Positions 7,810 through 15,300 of a DNA stretch of 32,450 nt are shown piece by piece (the first letter of the stretch is position 1; the number at the start of each line of letters is the position of its first letter). The translations under genes and the position numbers were made by a program. This DNA comes from JBFWPF01 sp050250135 (GTDB taxonomy: Bacteria > Chlamydiota > Chlamydiia > Chlamydiales > JAFEGQ01). The stretch is from positions 1 to 32,450 of the forward strand of contig JBFWPF010000024.1 of the NCBI GenBank assembly GCA_050250135.1, written 5' to 3'. The notes beneath the pieces are model-generated. The model did no database searches. It saw only the letters and a list, made by a program, of their open reading frames with translations, and was not told where the DNA came from.

Positions 7810-7883
7810 GTCCTCGTAGCTCAGGTGGATAGAGCGATCGCCTCCTAAGCGGTAGGTCGCGCGTTCGAGTCGCGCCGAGGACG
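7810..7883 (+). tRNA. tRNA-Arg, anticodon CCU (reads AGG)
   Basis: All four stems fold. The acceptor is GTCCTCG/CGAGGAC (7810-7816 with 7876-7882). The D stem is GCTC/GAGC. The anticodon stem is ATCGC/GCGGT (one T-G pair) around the loop CTCCTAA with anticodon CCT at 7844-7846. The T stem is GCGCG/CGCGC around TTCGAGT. The discriminator base is G and CCA is not encoded. A TATGAT hexamer at 7794-7799 is a likely -10 box, without a clear -35. The gene ends one base before the stop codon of the convergent amidase gene. Confidence 0.96.
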
Positions 7884-7884
7884 A

Positions 7885-8553
7885 CTATTTTTGGCTCACA
7901 TACTTGTCGATGCCGTTAGCGATCCCCCAGGCGACCGAATTGAGGTAGCGGGGGTCCTGAAGATAGCGCAGCTCGATCTCATTGCTGAGAAAACCGCCCT
8001 CAACCAGGATCGCGGGCATCTGAGTTCTGCGGAGGACCGAAAAATTGGCCTCCTTGACGCCGCGTGAGGGGGCTGAGGTGCACTCGATGACCTGAGAGAG
8101 AACCGTGCTCGCCAGTTTTTTGGCCTCGGTCTCCCGATTCCCCGTGACATCCGTTTTGAAAGTGAAAACCTCCACCCCCCGTGCCGTTGGAGAATCGGAG
8201 TGGTTGTAGTGGATGCTGACAAAGAGATCGCTCTTGTTTTCATTGGCCAGTTTGGAGCGATCGGTGAGGGGGACAAAGGTGTCATTGGTTCGGGTAAGAT
8301 GGATCTGATACCCCATCGCCTTCAGGTGGTCCCTCACCATGAGCGTGGTCGCTAGGGCTAGGTTTTTCTCCTGGTACTGCTTGTTCGCCGAAAGGGCTCC
8401 AGGGTCCTTCCCCCCATGCCCTGCATCGAGCGTAATGATCACGTTATGGCGGTCGACATGGCGAAAGGTGCAGACGGGGCGCTGGTAGGTGGGGGTCGGC
8501 GTGGGGGCTCGGCTGCAGCCCACCAGGAGGAGGAGAAGGAGGAGTCGTTTCAT
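7885..8553 (-). CDS. amiA: N-acetylmuramoyl-L-alanine amidase, putative lipoprotein
   Basis: A 222-residue Amidase_3-family zinc hydrolase that cleaves the bond between muramic acid and the stem peptide. The N-terminus is a lipoprotein signal (MKRLLLLLLLVGC, Cys13), so it should be tethered in the periplasm. Zinc ligands are His46 (LDAGHGGKD), Glu62 and His115 (SIHYNHS), and Glu185 (LVEGGFLSN) is the catalytic glutamate. It corresponds to C. trachomatis CT268. Chlamydial AmiA has been reported to have a second, penicillin-sensitive carboxypeptidase activity. An SxxK tetrad (SANK, 55-58) is present here, but its role is unproven. The start overlaps the murE stop by 4 nt (ATGA). It is the last gene of the division operon. 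Confidence 0.94.
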   Translation of the reverse strand: MKRLLLLLLLVGCSRAPTPTPTYQRPVCTFRHVDRHNVIITLDAGHGGKDPGALSANKQYQEKNLALATTLMVRDHLKAMGYQIHLTRTNDTFVPLTDRSKLANENKSDLFVSIHYNHSDSPTARGVEVFTFKTDVTGNRETEAKKLASTVLSQVIECTSAPSRGVKEANFSVLRRTQMPAILVEGGFLSNEIELRYLQDPRYLNSVAWGIANGIDKYVSQK

Positions 8554-9977
8554 GTTAGCAGTTCCTTAGCTACCTGTCGGTCGTCAAAGGGGACGACCCC
8601 ATGAGCGAGGATCTGATGCTGCTCATGCCCCCTCCCTGCAATGAGGATAGTGTCTCCCTCCTCGGCGATAGCGATAGCATGCGCGATTGCCGACCTTCTG
8701 TCCACGATGATTTCGGTAGGATGCCCCCCCATCGCCATCTCCTGGCAGATCTGAGCGGGCTCTTCGGTACGGGGATTGTCGGAGGTAAAGAGGGTGATAT
8801 CGGAGAGGCGGGTGGCGACCTCCCCCATCAGGGGGCGCTTGGCCCGGTCCCGGTCGCCCCCACAGCCGACGACGGTGATCAGCCGCCTCTTGGTGAGGGG
8901 GCGGAGGGTAACGAGGACCTGCTCCAAAGCATCGGGCTTGTGGGCAAAGTCGACGTAGAGGGAAAAGGGGCGGAGGGAGGGGATCCGCTCTAGCCGCCCC
9001 GGCACTCCAGGAAAAGTGGCCAATATTGGCGTAAGTTGCTTGATTTCAATGTCTTGAAGGATTGCAACGGCCAGGGCGGCGAGGGCGTTGTAGACGTTGA
9101 AGCGGCCGGCAAGGGGGAGCGTAACGGGGAGCGTCTTCCCTCGGTAATGGAGGGTGAAGTGGGTGCCAGTTGGCGTGGAGGTCAGGTCGGTCGCGTAGAG
9201 GTCGTGAGTAGGGCTAAGTCCATACAGGAGGGGAGAGGGGGCCCCCATCCGAGTGTGCCAGGGATCGTCTCCGTTAAGGGCGGCCCTCGGGGCGTTCCGG
9301 AAGAGGAGCCCCTTGGCCTCAGCGTAGGCCTCCATTGTTCCGTGATAGTCGAGGTGTTCGTGGGTGAGGTTGGTGAAGCAGGCAGCAGAAAAGAGCGTCC
9401 CCTCAAGCCTCCCTTGGGCGAGGCCATGGGAGGTGGCTTCGAGGATAGCGGCCCTGCATCGGTGCTGGACCATCTCGTGAAGGAGGCGTTGGAGGGTGGA
9501 GGGGTCGGGGGTGGTCATGCCGGTAGAGCCCCGCTCTCTGCCTGTGATCACCTCAACCGTTCCGATGAGGCCGGTCGGGATCCCTACCCCTTCGAGGAGG
9601 TGGCGGAGGAGGTAGGAGACCGAGGTTTTGCCGCTGGTGCCGGTGATGCCAATAGTGGCCATCTTGTGGCTCGGGTAGCCGTAAAAGGCGGCGGCTAGGG
9701 GCCCTTCAAGGTGCTGGAGGTCCTCGGTGATGATCTGGGGAACCTTAAGGGAGTGGTCGTAGAGATCGGAGGCGATCGCAACAGCTCCAGCCTTGAGGGC
9801 CTCGTGGATAAAACGGCCCCCATCGTGGGTCCGCCCCCGCCGCGCCACAAAGAGCATGCCGGGGGCTACCTGTTTTGAGTGGGAGCAGACCCCCGTGATC
9901 TTGACCGCTCGCGACCCCTTTAGGGTCAGGTTGGGGAAGAGGGAGAGGAGGGAGCGGATTTGGAGGCTACGACCCAT
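8550..9977 (-). CDS. murE: UDP-MurNAc-L-Ala-D-Glu:meso-diaminopimelate ligase
   Basis: A 475-residue cytosolic Mur ligase that adds the third stem-peptide residue to the peptidoglycan precursor. The ATP loop is ITGTSGKTS (111-119). The lysine expected to be carbamylated lies in YAEAK (218-222). The DNPR motif at 400-403 indicates meso-diaminopimelate rather than lysine. I place the start at the ATG at 9977, which has GAGG just upstream. The open frame continues to 10295, but that part only mirrors the 3' end of ftsI in another frame. This start overlaps ftsI by 11 bp, and the stop overlaps amiA by 4 bp, so all three are probably translationally coupled. Confidence 0.96.
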   Translation of the reverse strand: MGRSLQIRSLLSLFPNLTLKGSRAVKITGVCSHSKQVAPGMLFVARRGRTHDGGRFIHEALKAGAVAIASDLYDHSLKVPQIITEDLQHLEGPLAAAFYGYPSHKMATIGITGTSGKTSVSYLLRHLLEGVGIPTGLIGTVEVITGRERGSTGMTTPDPSTLQRLLHEMVQHRCRAAILEATSHGLAQGRLEGTLFSAACFTNLTHEHLDYHGTMEAYAEAKGLLFRNAPRAALNGDDPWHTRMGAPSPLLYGLSPTHDLYATDLTSTPTGTHFTLHYRGKTLPVTLPLAGRFNVYNALAALAVAILQDIEIKQLTPILATFPGVPGRLERIPSLRPFSLYVDFAHKPDALEQVLVTLRPLTKRRLITVVGCGGDRDRAKRPLMGEVATRLSDITLFTSDNPRTEEPAQICQEMAMGGHPTEIIVDRRSAIAHAIAIAEEGDTILIAGRGHEQHQILAHGVVPFDDRQVAKELLT

Positions 9978-11859
9978 TCCAGGCCTCATAGAGTGTCTGG
10001 AGGGCCGCCACCTCCTTTGTCCAGTCGGCCTTGTCGGGGTCGTGGCGGGGGTCCCCCTTGGGATAGCCGCAAGGGTCATCGGGAGGGATCCCAAGGGCGA
10101 CGAGGGAGCGCTTGGCAATCTCTCGAAAGGTGCGGGTCGCCCAGCGCCCCCCGAAGTGGTTGCTCCCGATCCCGGGAAGGGTATAGGGGCGGGGCTCATC
10201 GATGGCGACAAAGCAGACAAAGGCCGCGTGGTTTGCTGGGGCAAAGCCGGCAAAGTTGGTGAAGTGGAGGGTCTTGGAGTAGGTGCCCGAGACAATCTTC
10301 TCGCTCGTACCGGTCTTGCCCACTTGAGTGTAGCCCATGATATCCCCCCTCCACGCCGTCCCCCCGGGCTTTGTGGAGTACTTCATCGCCCGGATCACCT
10401 GGTCGCAGATCTCCTGGCTGAGCACCTGCCTCCTCTCACCCACCCTCCCCTTGATTAGGGTGGGCTCGAGCAGCACCCCCCCGTTGGCGATGATCGCAAA
10501 GGCGCGCACCGTCTGGATACTGCTGACGAGGAGGTTGTAGCCCATCGCCAGGGAGGGGGGAGTGCTGGTCGCCCACTGGGGGGCCCCGCCAGTATAGGTT
10601 AGGCCCGGTGTTGGGAGAAAGCCCCGCGTTTGCCCCGGAAGCTCGATCCCCGTCTTCTGCCCAAAGCCGAGCGTCTCCTCCAACTGGCGGCGGTACCAGT
10701 CGGCCCCGAGGCGGTCACAGATCCGGCAGGCCAGCCTCCCCACATAGATGTTGGAGGACTTTTGCAGGGCCATCTCCATATTGAGGTAGGAGCTTACCGT
10801 GGTGTCGTGGATCGGCTTGGAGCGGCCGGGAAAGTGGCCATCTCGGCAGGGGATCTTTTCGGCCGGATCGAAGAGGGGCTTTTTCCCTTGCGCCCTCAGC
10901 TCCTCATTTGCCTTGAGGGCCAGAGCGAGCGTTAGCGGTTTCATTGTCGATCCCGGCTCAAAGGCGTGGCTTACCCCGTGGACGACCGTCTCCTCGATCT
11001 TATCCGGGTCGTTGAAGTAGTCCCGGTAATCGGCGGGGTTGAAGAAGGGGTACTGGGCAAAGGCGAGGATCTCCCCATTATAAGGGTCCATCAGGATCGC
11101 CCACCCCCCCTTGGCTTCGGCAGCGGTGACCGCCTTCTCGATCTCCTCCTCCGCAATCGCCTGCAGGAGGGGGTGGATCGTCAGGGTGATCGACTCCCCC
11201 TCCTCGGCCTGCTCGATCACCCCTCCGACCGCCAGGGGGCGCCTGGGGCTACGGAGGACCCACCGGAGCCCCCCCTTTCCCCGCAGCCTGCTGTCGAAGG
11301 TGGCCTCGAGCCCCCCCGTGGGAATCCCCGCCCCCGTCCCCTCCTCCTTCCGCTCCCGTATTGTGTGGAGGAGTTGACCCGCTAAGTGGCCGTAAGGGTG
11401 GGAGCGCTTGTAGTCGGGGAGGAAGAAGAGGGCGTTGCGCGCGATCTTGTGTTGGCGGGCGTAGGGGAGCCACCAGACTAAAATCGCCTCCCGCTCCTCC
11501 TGGGTGAGCCACCTCTTCAGCTGCCGGTTTCGACTCTTTCTCTGCAGCTGAGAGGCCGCATCGGGAAAGCCGAGTCTCGCCGCAATCTCCCCCTTAAGCA
11601 CCGTTGGGATCACATCGGGGTCGGCGTGGAGGTGGAAGAGGGGAAGGTCGATCGCGAGTGGAGCATGAAAGCCGCTGCTGGGGTTGGGATAGAAGGTCCC
11701 CCGCTTGGCCGGCTCTCGCACCACCGCCTCATGTTGCAGCTGGGCCCGCCTTAGCCACTTCGGGTGGTCGACCACCTGCAGGGTGTAGAACTGGATGATC
11801 AGGAGGGCAAAGAGGGCCATCAGCCCTACCGCGACTGTCGCAAGAGCGCCCCGTCTCAC
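9967..11859 (-). CDS. ftsI: Penicillin-binding protein 3, class B transpeptidase
   Basis: A 630-residue division-specific transpeptidase with one N-terminal membrane helix (about 7-27) and its catalytic domain in the periplasm. The three penicillin-binding motifs are present: STMK with the active-site Ser304, SSN at 368-370 and KTG at 515-517. The dimerisation domain lies roughly between residues 45 and 220. It matches C. trachomatis CT270 (pbp3) in order and type. Chlamydiae lack FtsZ and rely on PBPs and MreB for polar division. The start is GTG, overlapping the ftsL-like stop by 4 nt (GTGA). The next gene, murE, begins inside its last codons. Confidence 0.95.
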   Translation of the reverse strand: MRRGALATVAVGLMALFALLIIQFYTLQVVDHPKWLRRAQLQHEAVVREPAKRGTFYPNPSSGFHAPLAIDLPLFHLHADPDVIPTVLKGEIAARLGFPDAASQLQRKSRNRQLKRWLTQEEREAILVWWLPYARQHKIARNALFFLPDYKRSHPYGHLAGQLLHTIRERKEEGTGAGIPTGGLEATFDSRLRGKGGLRWVLRSPRRPLAVGGVIEQAEEGESITLTIHPLLQAIAEEEIEKAVTAAEAKGGWAILMDPYNGEILAFAQYPFFNPADYRDYFNDPDKIEETVVHGVSHAFEPGSTMKPLTLALALKANEELRAQGKKPLFDPAEKIPCRDGHFPGRSKPIHDTTVSSYLNMEMALQKSSNIYVGRLACRICDRLGADWYRRQLEETLGFGQKTGIELPGQTRGFLPTPGLTYTGGAPQWATSTPPSLAMGYNLLVSSIQTVRAFAIIANGGVLLEPTLIKGRVGERRQVLSQEICDQVIRAMKYSTKPGGTAWRGDIMGYTQVGKTGTSEKIVSGTYSKTLHFTNFAGFAPANHAAFVCFVAIDEPRPYTLPGIGSNHFGGRWATRTFREIAKRSLVALGIPPDDPCGYPKGDPRHDPDKADWTKEVAALQTLYEAWNGS

Positions 11860-12101
11860 CGGGGGAACTCCAAGTGGGCAAACTCGGGCTTTCGGCTAGC
11901 CTCCAGTAGGCGTTGAGGAGACTCCCGCTCTTCAATTGCATAGCGCAAGGTTTGCTCCCGATCCCGCTTCATCGCCACCTCTTGCTCCAGCTGAGGGAGC
12001 TTTATCCGCAGCTGCATCAGCCGGTTATTTTGCTCTAAGAAAAGGGCGAGTATCCCGCCAAAGAAGACAAGGCACCCGATCAACCGAACAACAACACTCA
12101 T
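11856..12101 (-). CDS. ftsL: FtsL-like division protein
   Basis: 81 residues: one membrane helix (about 5-22, VRLIGCLVFFGGILALFL), then a heptad-rich coiled-coil segment (about 24-58, with LRIKLPQLEQEV). This is the FtsL layout, and its place between rsmH and ftsI is the usual one for ftsL, corresponding to C. trachomatis CT271. FtsL bridges other division proteins and activates septal synthesis. Sequence conservation in this family is very low, so the call rests on topology and position. Both ends overlap neighbours by 4 nt (ATGA with rsmH, GTGA with ftsI). Confidence 0.8.
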   Translation of the reverse strand: MSVVVRLIGCLVFFGGILALFLEQNNRLMQLRIKLPQLEQEVAMKRDREQTLRYAIEERESPQRLLEASRKPEFAHLEFPR

Positions 12102-13003
12102 ACCCGCTCCGCGATCCGCAGTTTGGCGCTCCGGGAGCGGGGATTGCCCCTTACCTCTTCCCTTCCCGCCTCAATCGGCTTTTTGGTTACGATACGCAAT
12201 CGGGGGGTTTTTTCCCGCCTCCCTGTCGCTACCGTCGGGTCGTGGAGCCAGCTCTCCGACTCCTCCTTGAACTTCTGCTTCACGATCCGATCTTCCAGGC
12301 TGTGGAAGGTGATCACCGCCATTCTCCCGCCGGCCCGCAGCTTAGCGATCCCCCCCTCTAGCCCCTCCTGCAGCGCCCCAAGCTCATCATTAACCGCAAT
12401 CCGAAGGGCCTGAAAAACCTGCGTCAGCGGATGGGTCTTGCCGCGAAAGGGAACCAGGGGCGACAGGAGGCGGACGAGATCAGTTGTGGTTTCCAGCCGC
12501 CGCCTCCCTCTTGCCTCGCAGATCGTCTTTGCAAAGCGGCGGGCCCCTTTTACCTCTCCATACTCCCGAAAGAGCCGCTCCAGCTCGTCGGCGCTCCACC
12601 CGTTGACGATCGCCGCCGCTGTAAGGCCCCCTTCGGGATCCATCCGCATGTCGAGGGGCCCCTCCTTGGAAAAGCTCATCCCCCGCTCCGCTGTGTCCAG
12701 CTGCATTGAGGAGACCCCAATGTCGAGGAGCAGCCCATCGATCTCCCCCTCAAGCTCCCCCACCCGCCGAAAATTCTGCGCCTCGAGCACCAGCCGCTCT
12801 CCCAAAAAGGAGAGGCGCTCAGTCGCCATCCTCCGGGCTACCGGATCCTGATCAAAGCCGATCAGCCGCTTAAGCTCGGGATGGGCCCGCGCAATCGCCT
12901 CCGCATGCCCCCCCGCCCCAATCGTCCCATCGACAAAGGTGAGGAGCTCGACCGGCCGAAAGGCCTCCACTACCTCATTGAGTAACACCGGGATATGGGT
13001 CAT
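12098..13003 (-). CDS. rsmH: 16S rRNA m4C1402 N4-methyltransferase
   Basis: A 301-residue methyltransferase that modifies C1402 in the decoding centre of 16S rRNA. Family hallmarks are HIPVLLNEV at the N-terminus, the S-adenosylmethionine motif VDGTIGAGGHAEAI, LIGFDQDP, LLLDIGVSSMQLD followed by GMSF and PLDMRMDP, and the C-terminal VITFHSLEDRIVKQ. It corresponds to C. trachomatis CT272 and heads the division operon. No Shine-Dalgarno sequence precedes the ATG. A TATTAT hexamer about a dozen bases upstream could place transcription start almost at the start codon, giving a very short or absent leader. Confidence 0.96.
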   Translation of the reverse strand: MTHIPVLLNEVVEAFRPVELLTFVDGTIGAGGHAEAIARAHPELKRLIGFDQDPVARRMATERLSFLGERLVLEAQNFRRVGELEGEIDGLLLDIGVSSMQLDTAERGMSFSKEGPLDMRMDPEGGLTAAAIVNGWSADELERLFREYGEVKGARRFAKTICEARGRRRLETTTDLVRLLSPLVPFRGKTHPLTQVFQALRIAVNDELGALQEGLEGGIAKLRAGGRMAVITFHSLEDRIVKQKFKEESESWLHDPTVATGRREKTPRLRIVTKKPIEAGREEVRGNPRSRSAKLRIAERV

Positions 13004-13040
13004 AAAGTAAAAATAATACTTAACGTGTTAATAGGGAGGT
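13004..13040. promoter_or_regulatory. 37-bp divergent promoter region
   Basis: Only 37 bp separate the divergent rsmH and CT273-like starts, so any promoters must lie here or inside the opposite gene. On the rsmH strand TATTAT lies about 12 bp before the ATG. On the plus strand GGGAGG ends one base before the ATG at 13041, too close for a normal ribosome site. Confidence 0.45.
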
Positions 13041-13496
13041 ATGGCCTCTACCCCTATATATGAGTTACCCGACGATTCTAGCGATCGGTTCGCGATTGCT
13101 CAAGAGGCTTATGACCGGCAGGTAGCGGCTGGCCTTGTCTCCCCCTCAGGGGCGACCGAAGCGGCTGCCTCTCAGGCGACTCGGATCCGGGAGACGACCA
13201 GCCGCCTCAACCAGACCGAGCTTTTAATGGGGTTGAACCAGAGGACCTCCCTTGCCTATATGCCCCCCTTCCCTCCGATCCCTTACCGGAGCACCTCTCC
13301 TCTAGAGGCCCCTTCGCTTGGGACCCAGGAGAGGAGGAGCAGCGACCGGCAGCGGGTGATGGAGGCGGCGCTGGAGGTTTCGGGGGCCGACCGGGAGCGG
13401 GGGATGAGGGTGGCCCTCGCCATCGAGCAGACGATCCAGGATAACAAAGAGATTGCCTTTGTCCGGGGGCGGATGGGCGAAGTGATGGCGGTGTAG
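13041..13496 (+). CDS. CT273-position hypothetical protein, partner of a TPR protein (copy 1)
   Basis: 151 residues of unknown function in the position of C. trachomatis CT273. The N-terminal half is acidic and polar with alanine-rich helices (residues 12-65). A proline-rich linker follows (about 72-98, with YMPPFPPIPYRSTSPLEAP), then a helical C-terminal third (RQRVMEAALEVSG...IEQTIQDNKEIAFVRGRMGEVMAV). No membrane segment or signal is visible. The next gene starts 2 bp after the stop. A second, diverged pair of the same layout lies at 14.5-15.3 kb. The GGAGG sequence sits only one base from the ATG, so how it is translated is unclear. A role with the TPR partner in type III secretion is a guess from context. 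Confidence 0.75.
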   Translation: MASTPIYELPDDSSDRFAIAQEAYDRQVAAGLVSPSGATEAAASQATRIRETTSRLNQTELLMGLNQRTSLAYMPPFPPIPYRSTSPLEAPSLGTQERRSSDRQRVMEAALEVSGADRERGMRVALAIEQTIQDNKEIAFVRGRMGEVMAV

Positions 13497-13498
13497 CG

Positions 13499-13891
13499 AT
13501 GGCGGTTGACTGGCTCGAGGTGTTGGGGTGGACCGAGGAGCAGCTCGAAGACCTTCGGGTGACTGGCTACCGCTACCTGTCGCAGGGGCACTATGAGCGG
13601 GCCCTTATCTTCTTTGACGCCCTCGTCGCCCTCAACCCCGATAGCCTCTTCGACCTTCAAGTTCTTGGCGCCCTTTGCCTTCAGCTCGGCAACGCTGTGC
13701 GGGCTCTGGAGGTACTGGAAAAGGTTACCCTGCGGGATCCGGTCAACGAGATTGCCCTCCTCAACAAGGCAAAGGCCCTTCTCATTTTGGGCAATCGGAG
13801 GGAGGGGCTCATCCTCGCCCGCGAGCTTGCCAAAGAGGCAGGCAAGCCGATCAAAGGGTACGCCGAAGCCCTTGTACTGGCGTATCAATAA
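13499..13891 (+). CDS. TPR protein, CT274-like, possible type III secretion chaperone (copy 1)
   Basis: 130 residues forming about three tetratricopeptide repeats (from GYRYLSQGHYERALIFFDALVALNP onward, then LQVLGALCLQLGNAVRALEVLEKV and LLNKAKALLILGNRREGLILARELA). Size and layout match small TPR chaperones of the SycD/LcrH and YscG types. C. trachomatis CT274, in the same position, has been discussed as such a chaperone. It follows the CT273-like gene by 2 bp. The paralogue at 14914-15300 aligns along its whole length (the (T/E)GY(R/A)YL and N(K/R)AKALLI(L/T)G segments match). The chaperone role is inferred from family and context. The TPR fold itself is clear. Confidence 0.85.
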   Translation: MAVDWLEVLGWTEEQLEDLRVTGYRYLSQGHYERALIFFDALVALNPDSLFDLQVLGALCLQLGNAVRALEVLEKVTLRDPVNEIALLNKAKALLILGNRREGLILARELAKEAGKPIKGYAEALVLAYQ

Positions 13892-13925
13892 TAGGTAGTG
13901 AGTCGCTCGTGATGTGGCGATGTTT

Positions 13926-14085
13926 ATACCAATTCCAAGAAATAAATTCACAAATTCAACTGGTCTTTCGGCCCTCGCTTTTGAGCTCGACCTCGCAAGC
14001 CTACAAGGCTAGCGTCGGTCTCCGCTCTTCATCGAGAGCCAAAATCCTCAACTGACTTTGTGAATTTATTTCTTGGGATTGGTAT
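13926..14085. mobile_element. 160-bp MITE-like palindromic element with 29-bp terminal inverted repeats
   Basis: Positions 13926-13954 and 14057-14085 are reverse complements at 28 of 29 bases (ends read ATACCAATTCCAAGAAATAA). The interior is also an imperfect palindrome centred near 14007 (AAGCCTACAAGGCT), so the whole unit can fold into one long hairpin. If the ends are taken as CCAATTCC...GGNTTGG, the flanking dinucleotide is TA on both sides, as after IS630/Tc1-type transposition. No open frame is present, so movement would need a transposase in trans. Confidence 0.8.
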
Positions 14086-14361
14086 TGCCACAGAGAACAC
14101 AACATTCCCATTGGATATCTGTTTCTGCATTAGGGGAGGCAAGGTCATTTTTTCCCCCTCTGTCGATCCCCTCAGGACGATAGGTCGCAATCAGGGGCAG
14201 TAACTTGCCAGGACATCTGCAAAATCTGGGTGACGATTCAGATAGGGTTTCACCACAGGGAGGGTGTTGGAAGCAAAACGCCTCGGCCCCGGGGAGCAGC
14301 TGTGTGGGCTTATTCCGGAGGAATAAGATCACCTCTGTGGTTCTCTGTGCCCTCTGTGGTA
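14086..14361. repeat. Adjacent noncoding element with ACCACAGAG-type inverted ends
   Basis: The left end (14086-14103, TGCCACAGAGAACAC...) and the right end (14342-14361, ...CCTCTGTGGTA) are approximately reverse complements, about 13 of 18 matching. Sequences of this ACCACAGAGG type are common at the ends of dispersed intergenic repeats in bacteria. It directly abuts the MITE-like element. An 88-codon open frame on the minus strand inside it has no recognisable domain, and I do not call it a gene. The remaining sequence to the next gene (14362-14509) shows nothing identifiable. Confidence 0.45.
14155..14197 (-). repeat. Copy of the palindromic repeat also found at the start of nqrC
   Basis: Read on the minus strand, these 43 bases match 29963-30005 at about 36 of 43 positions (core CCCCTGATTGCGA, then CTATCGT and ATCGACAG). 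Here it is intergenic. At nqrC the same sequence is translated. Only one arm is clear in this copy. Confidence 0.75.
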
Positions 14362-14521
14362 AAATTCTCTAATCAACTTGAGGGCAGGCAATGAACAGCC
14401 GGCGTAGACGTTGCAGATGCCCTGAGTAACTTGCAGGTCGAATAAGATATCGTTAAGATAGAAAATTCCTCGCACGAAATCGCGCTCCTTTGAGAAGATA
14501 GATTCTAAAATGGAGTTTTCA

Positions 14522-14917
14522 ATGGATAGGATCAGTTGGGTCGACGCTTCTGAGAGATGGGCCCAAATGCAGACCCTCTCTGACGAGCAACAGCGGCTGG
14601 TTGGGCCCCAGTTTCAGCAGATCTCTAAGCACGCGGCCGTTCTGAACAACCGTCCCCAAATCCCCATGATGACCCAGCTGATGCGGCTCGATGGGACCCA
14701 CGGGACCGACCTGCTGACGCAGCTTCCCGGTTTTCAGCGGACTCAGCAGAGGGGTGGCTACTCAGCACAGGAAGGGGCCAAGCTGAAAGGGGCCCTCTCC
14801 CTGTTGGAGGGTGTGGTCGGCTCAGAGCATGTTGTAGAGGCGCTGGGGCTCCTGATCCGGAAGGCTGAAATGAGGGAGGCGGTCATGGTGCAGATGGCCT
14901 CGCTGGTGGCAGCATGA
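14522..14917 (+). CDS. Small helical protein, partner of a TPR protein (copy 2)
   Basis: 131 residues from the ATG at 14522, which has GGAG six bases upstream. An ATG at 14510 in the same frame would add four residues (MEFS) but has a poorer ribosome site. The sequence is mostly helical and glutamine-rich, with no signal or membrane segment. The C-terminal third (GAKLKGALSLLEGVVGSEH) can be laid weakly over the same part of the CT273-like protein at 13041. Together with the identical order and the coupled TPR gene, this suggests a diverged duplicate. Its stop overlaps the TPR start by 4 nt (ATGA). Function unknown. A substrate or co-chaperone of the TPR protein is plausible. Confidence 0.75.
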   Translation: MDRISWVDASERWAQMQTLSDEQQRLVGPQFQQISKHAAVLNNRPQIPMMTQLMRLDGTHGTDLLTQLPGFQRTQQRGGYSAQEGAKLKGALSLLEGVVGSEHVVEALGLLIRKAEMREAVMVQMASLVAA

Positions 14918-15300
14918 TCACCACGTTGGAATGGGGAGAGAGGGAGCTCGAGGGGCTCCGCTATGAGGGATATGCCTATCTCAAAGAGGGGCGGTGGGGC
15001 GATGCGATCACCCTCTTTAAGGCGCTTGTTGCCCTCGCTGCCGAATCGGCTGAGGATTGGCAAGCGCTTACCGCTCTCTACCTGCAGAAGGGGGAGTACG
15101 CCCTTTGTTTGGAGGCGAGCGAGCGGGCACTCGCGCTCAGCCCTCAAGATGAGATGACCCGTCTCAACCGGGCCAAGGCGCTCCTGATAACGGGTGAGCG
15201 GGCCGCTGGCCTTGCCCTTGCGACCGACCTCCTTACCGCTCAAAGTGAGTTGATCCTCCGCTCCGCCGAAGCTCTCCTTTTAGGCTATAGCTTTTCGTAA
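14914..15300 (+). CDS. TPR protein, possible type III secretion chaperone (copy 2)
   Basis: 128 residues with about three tetratricopeptide repeats (GYAYLKEGRWGDAITLFKAL, LTALYLQKGEYALCLEASERA, RLNRAKALLITGERAAGLAL). It aligns end to end with the TPR protein at 13499-13891, so the two are paralogues. It begins inside the last codon of the preceding small gene (ATGA overlap), which implies coupled expression and probably direct partnership. Its last 21 bp overlap the convergent aminotransferase gene. In Chlamydia only one such pair lies before dnaA2, so this pair is an addition to the conserved order. Confidence 0.85.
   Translation: MITTLEWGERELEGLRYEGYAYLKEGRWGDAITLFKALVALAAESAEDWQALTALYLQKGEYALCLEASERALALSPQDEMTRLNRAKALLITGERAAGLALATDLLTAQSELILRSAEALLLGYSFS

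Noticed and set aside
6771..7832. 353-codon open frame opposite gnd
   Set aside because: gnd is certain and fully conserved. The opposite frame has no recognisable domain and runs into the tRNA region.
9978..10295. N-terminal extension of murE
   Set aside because: The extra 106 residues are low-complexity Pro/Ser/Thr and lie within conserved ftsI coding sequence. The ATG at 9977 has a ribosome site and matches the family's N-terminus.
14066..14332. 88-codon minus-strand frame in the repeat island
   Set aside because: It spans the junction of two repeat elements, including part of the MITE end, and has no domain or ribosome site. Part of its residues simply translate the dispersed repeat.
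13892..14509. Possible CRISPR or direct-repeat array between the cassettes
   Set aside because: The repeats are inverted pairs rather than regularly spaced direct repeats, and no cas gene is near.
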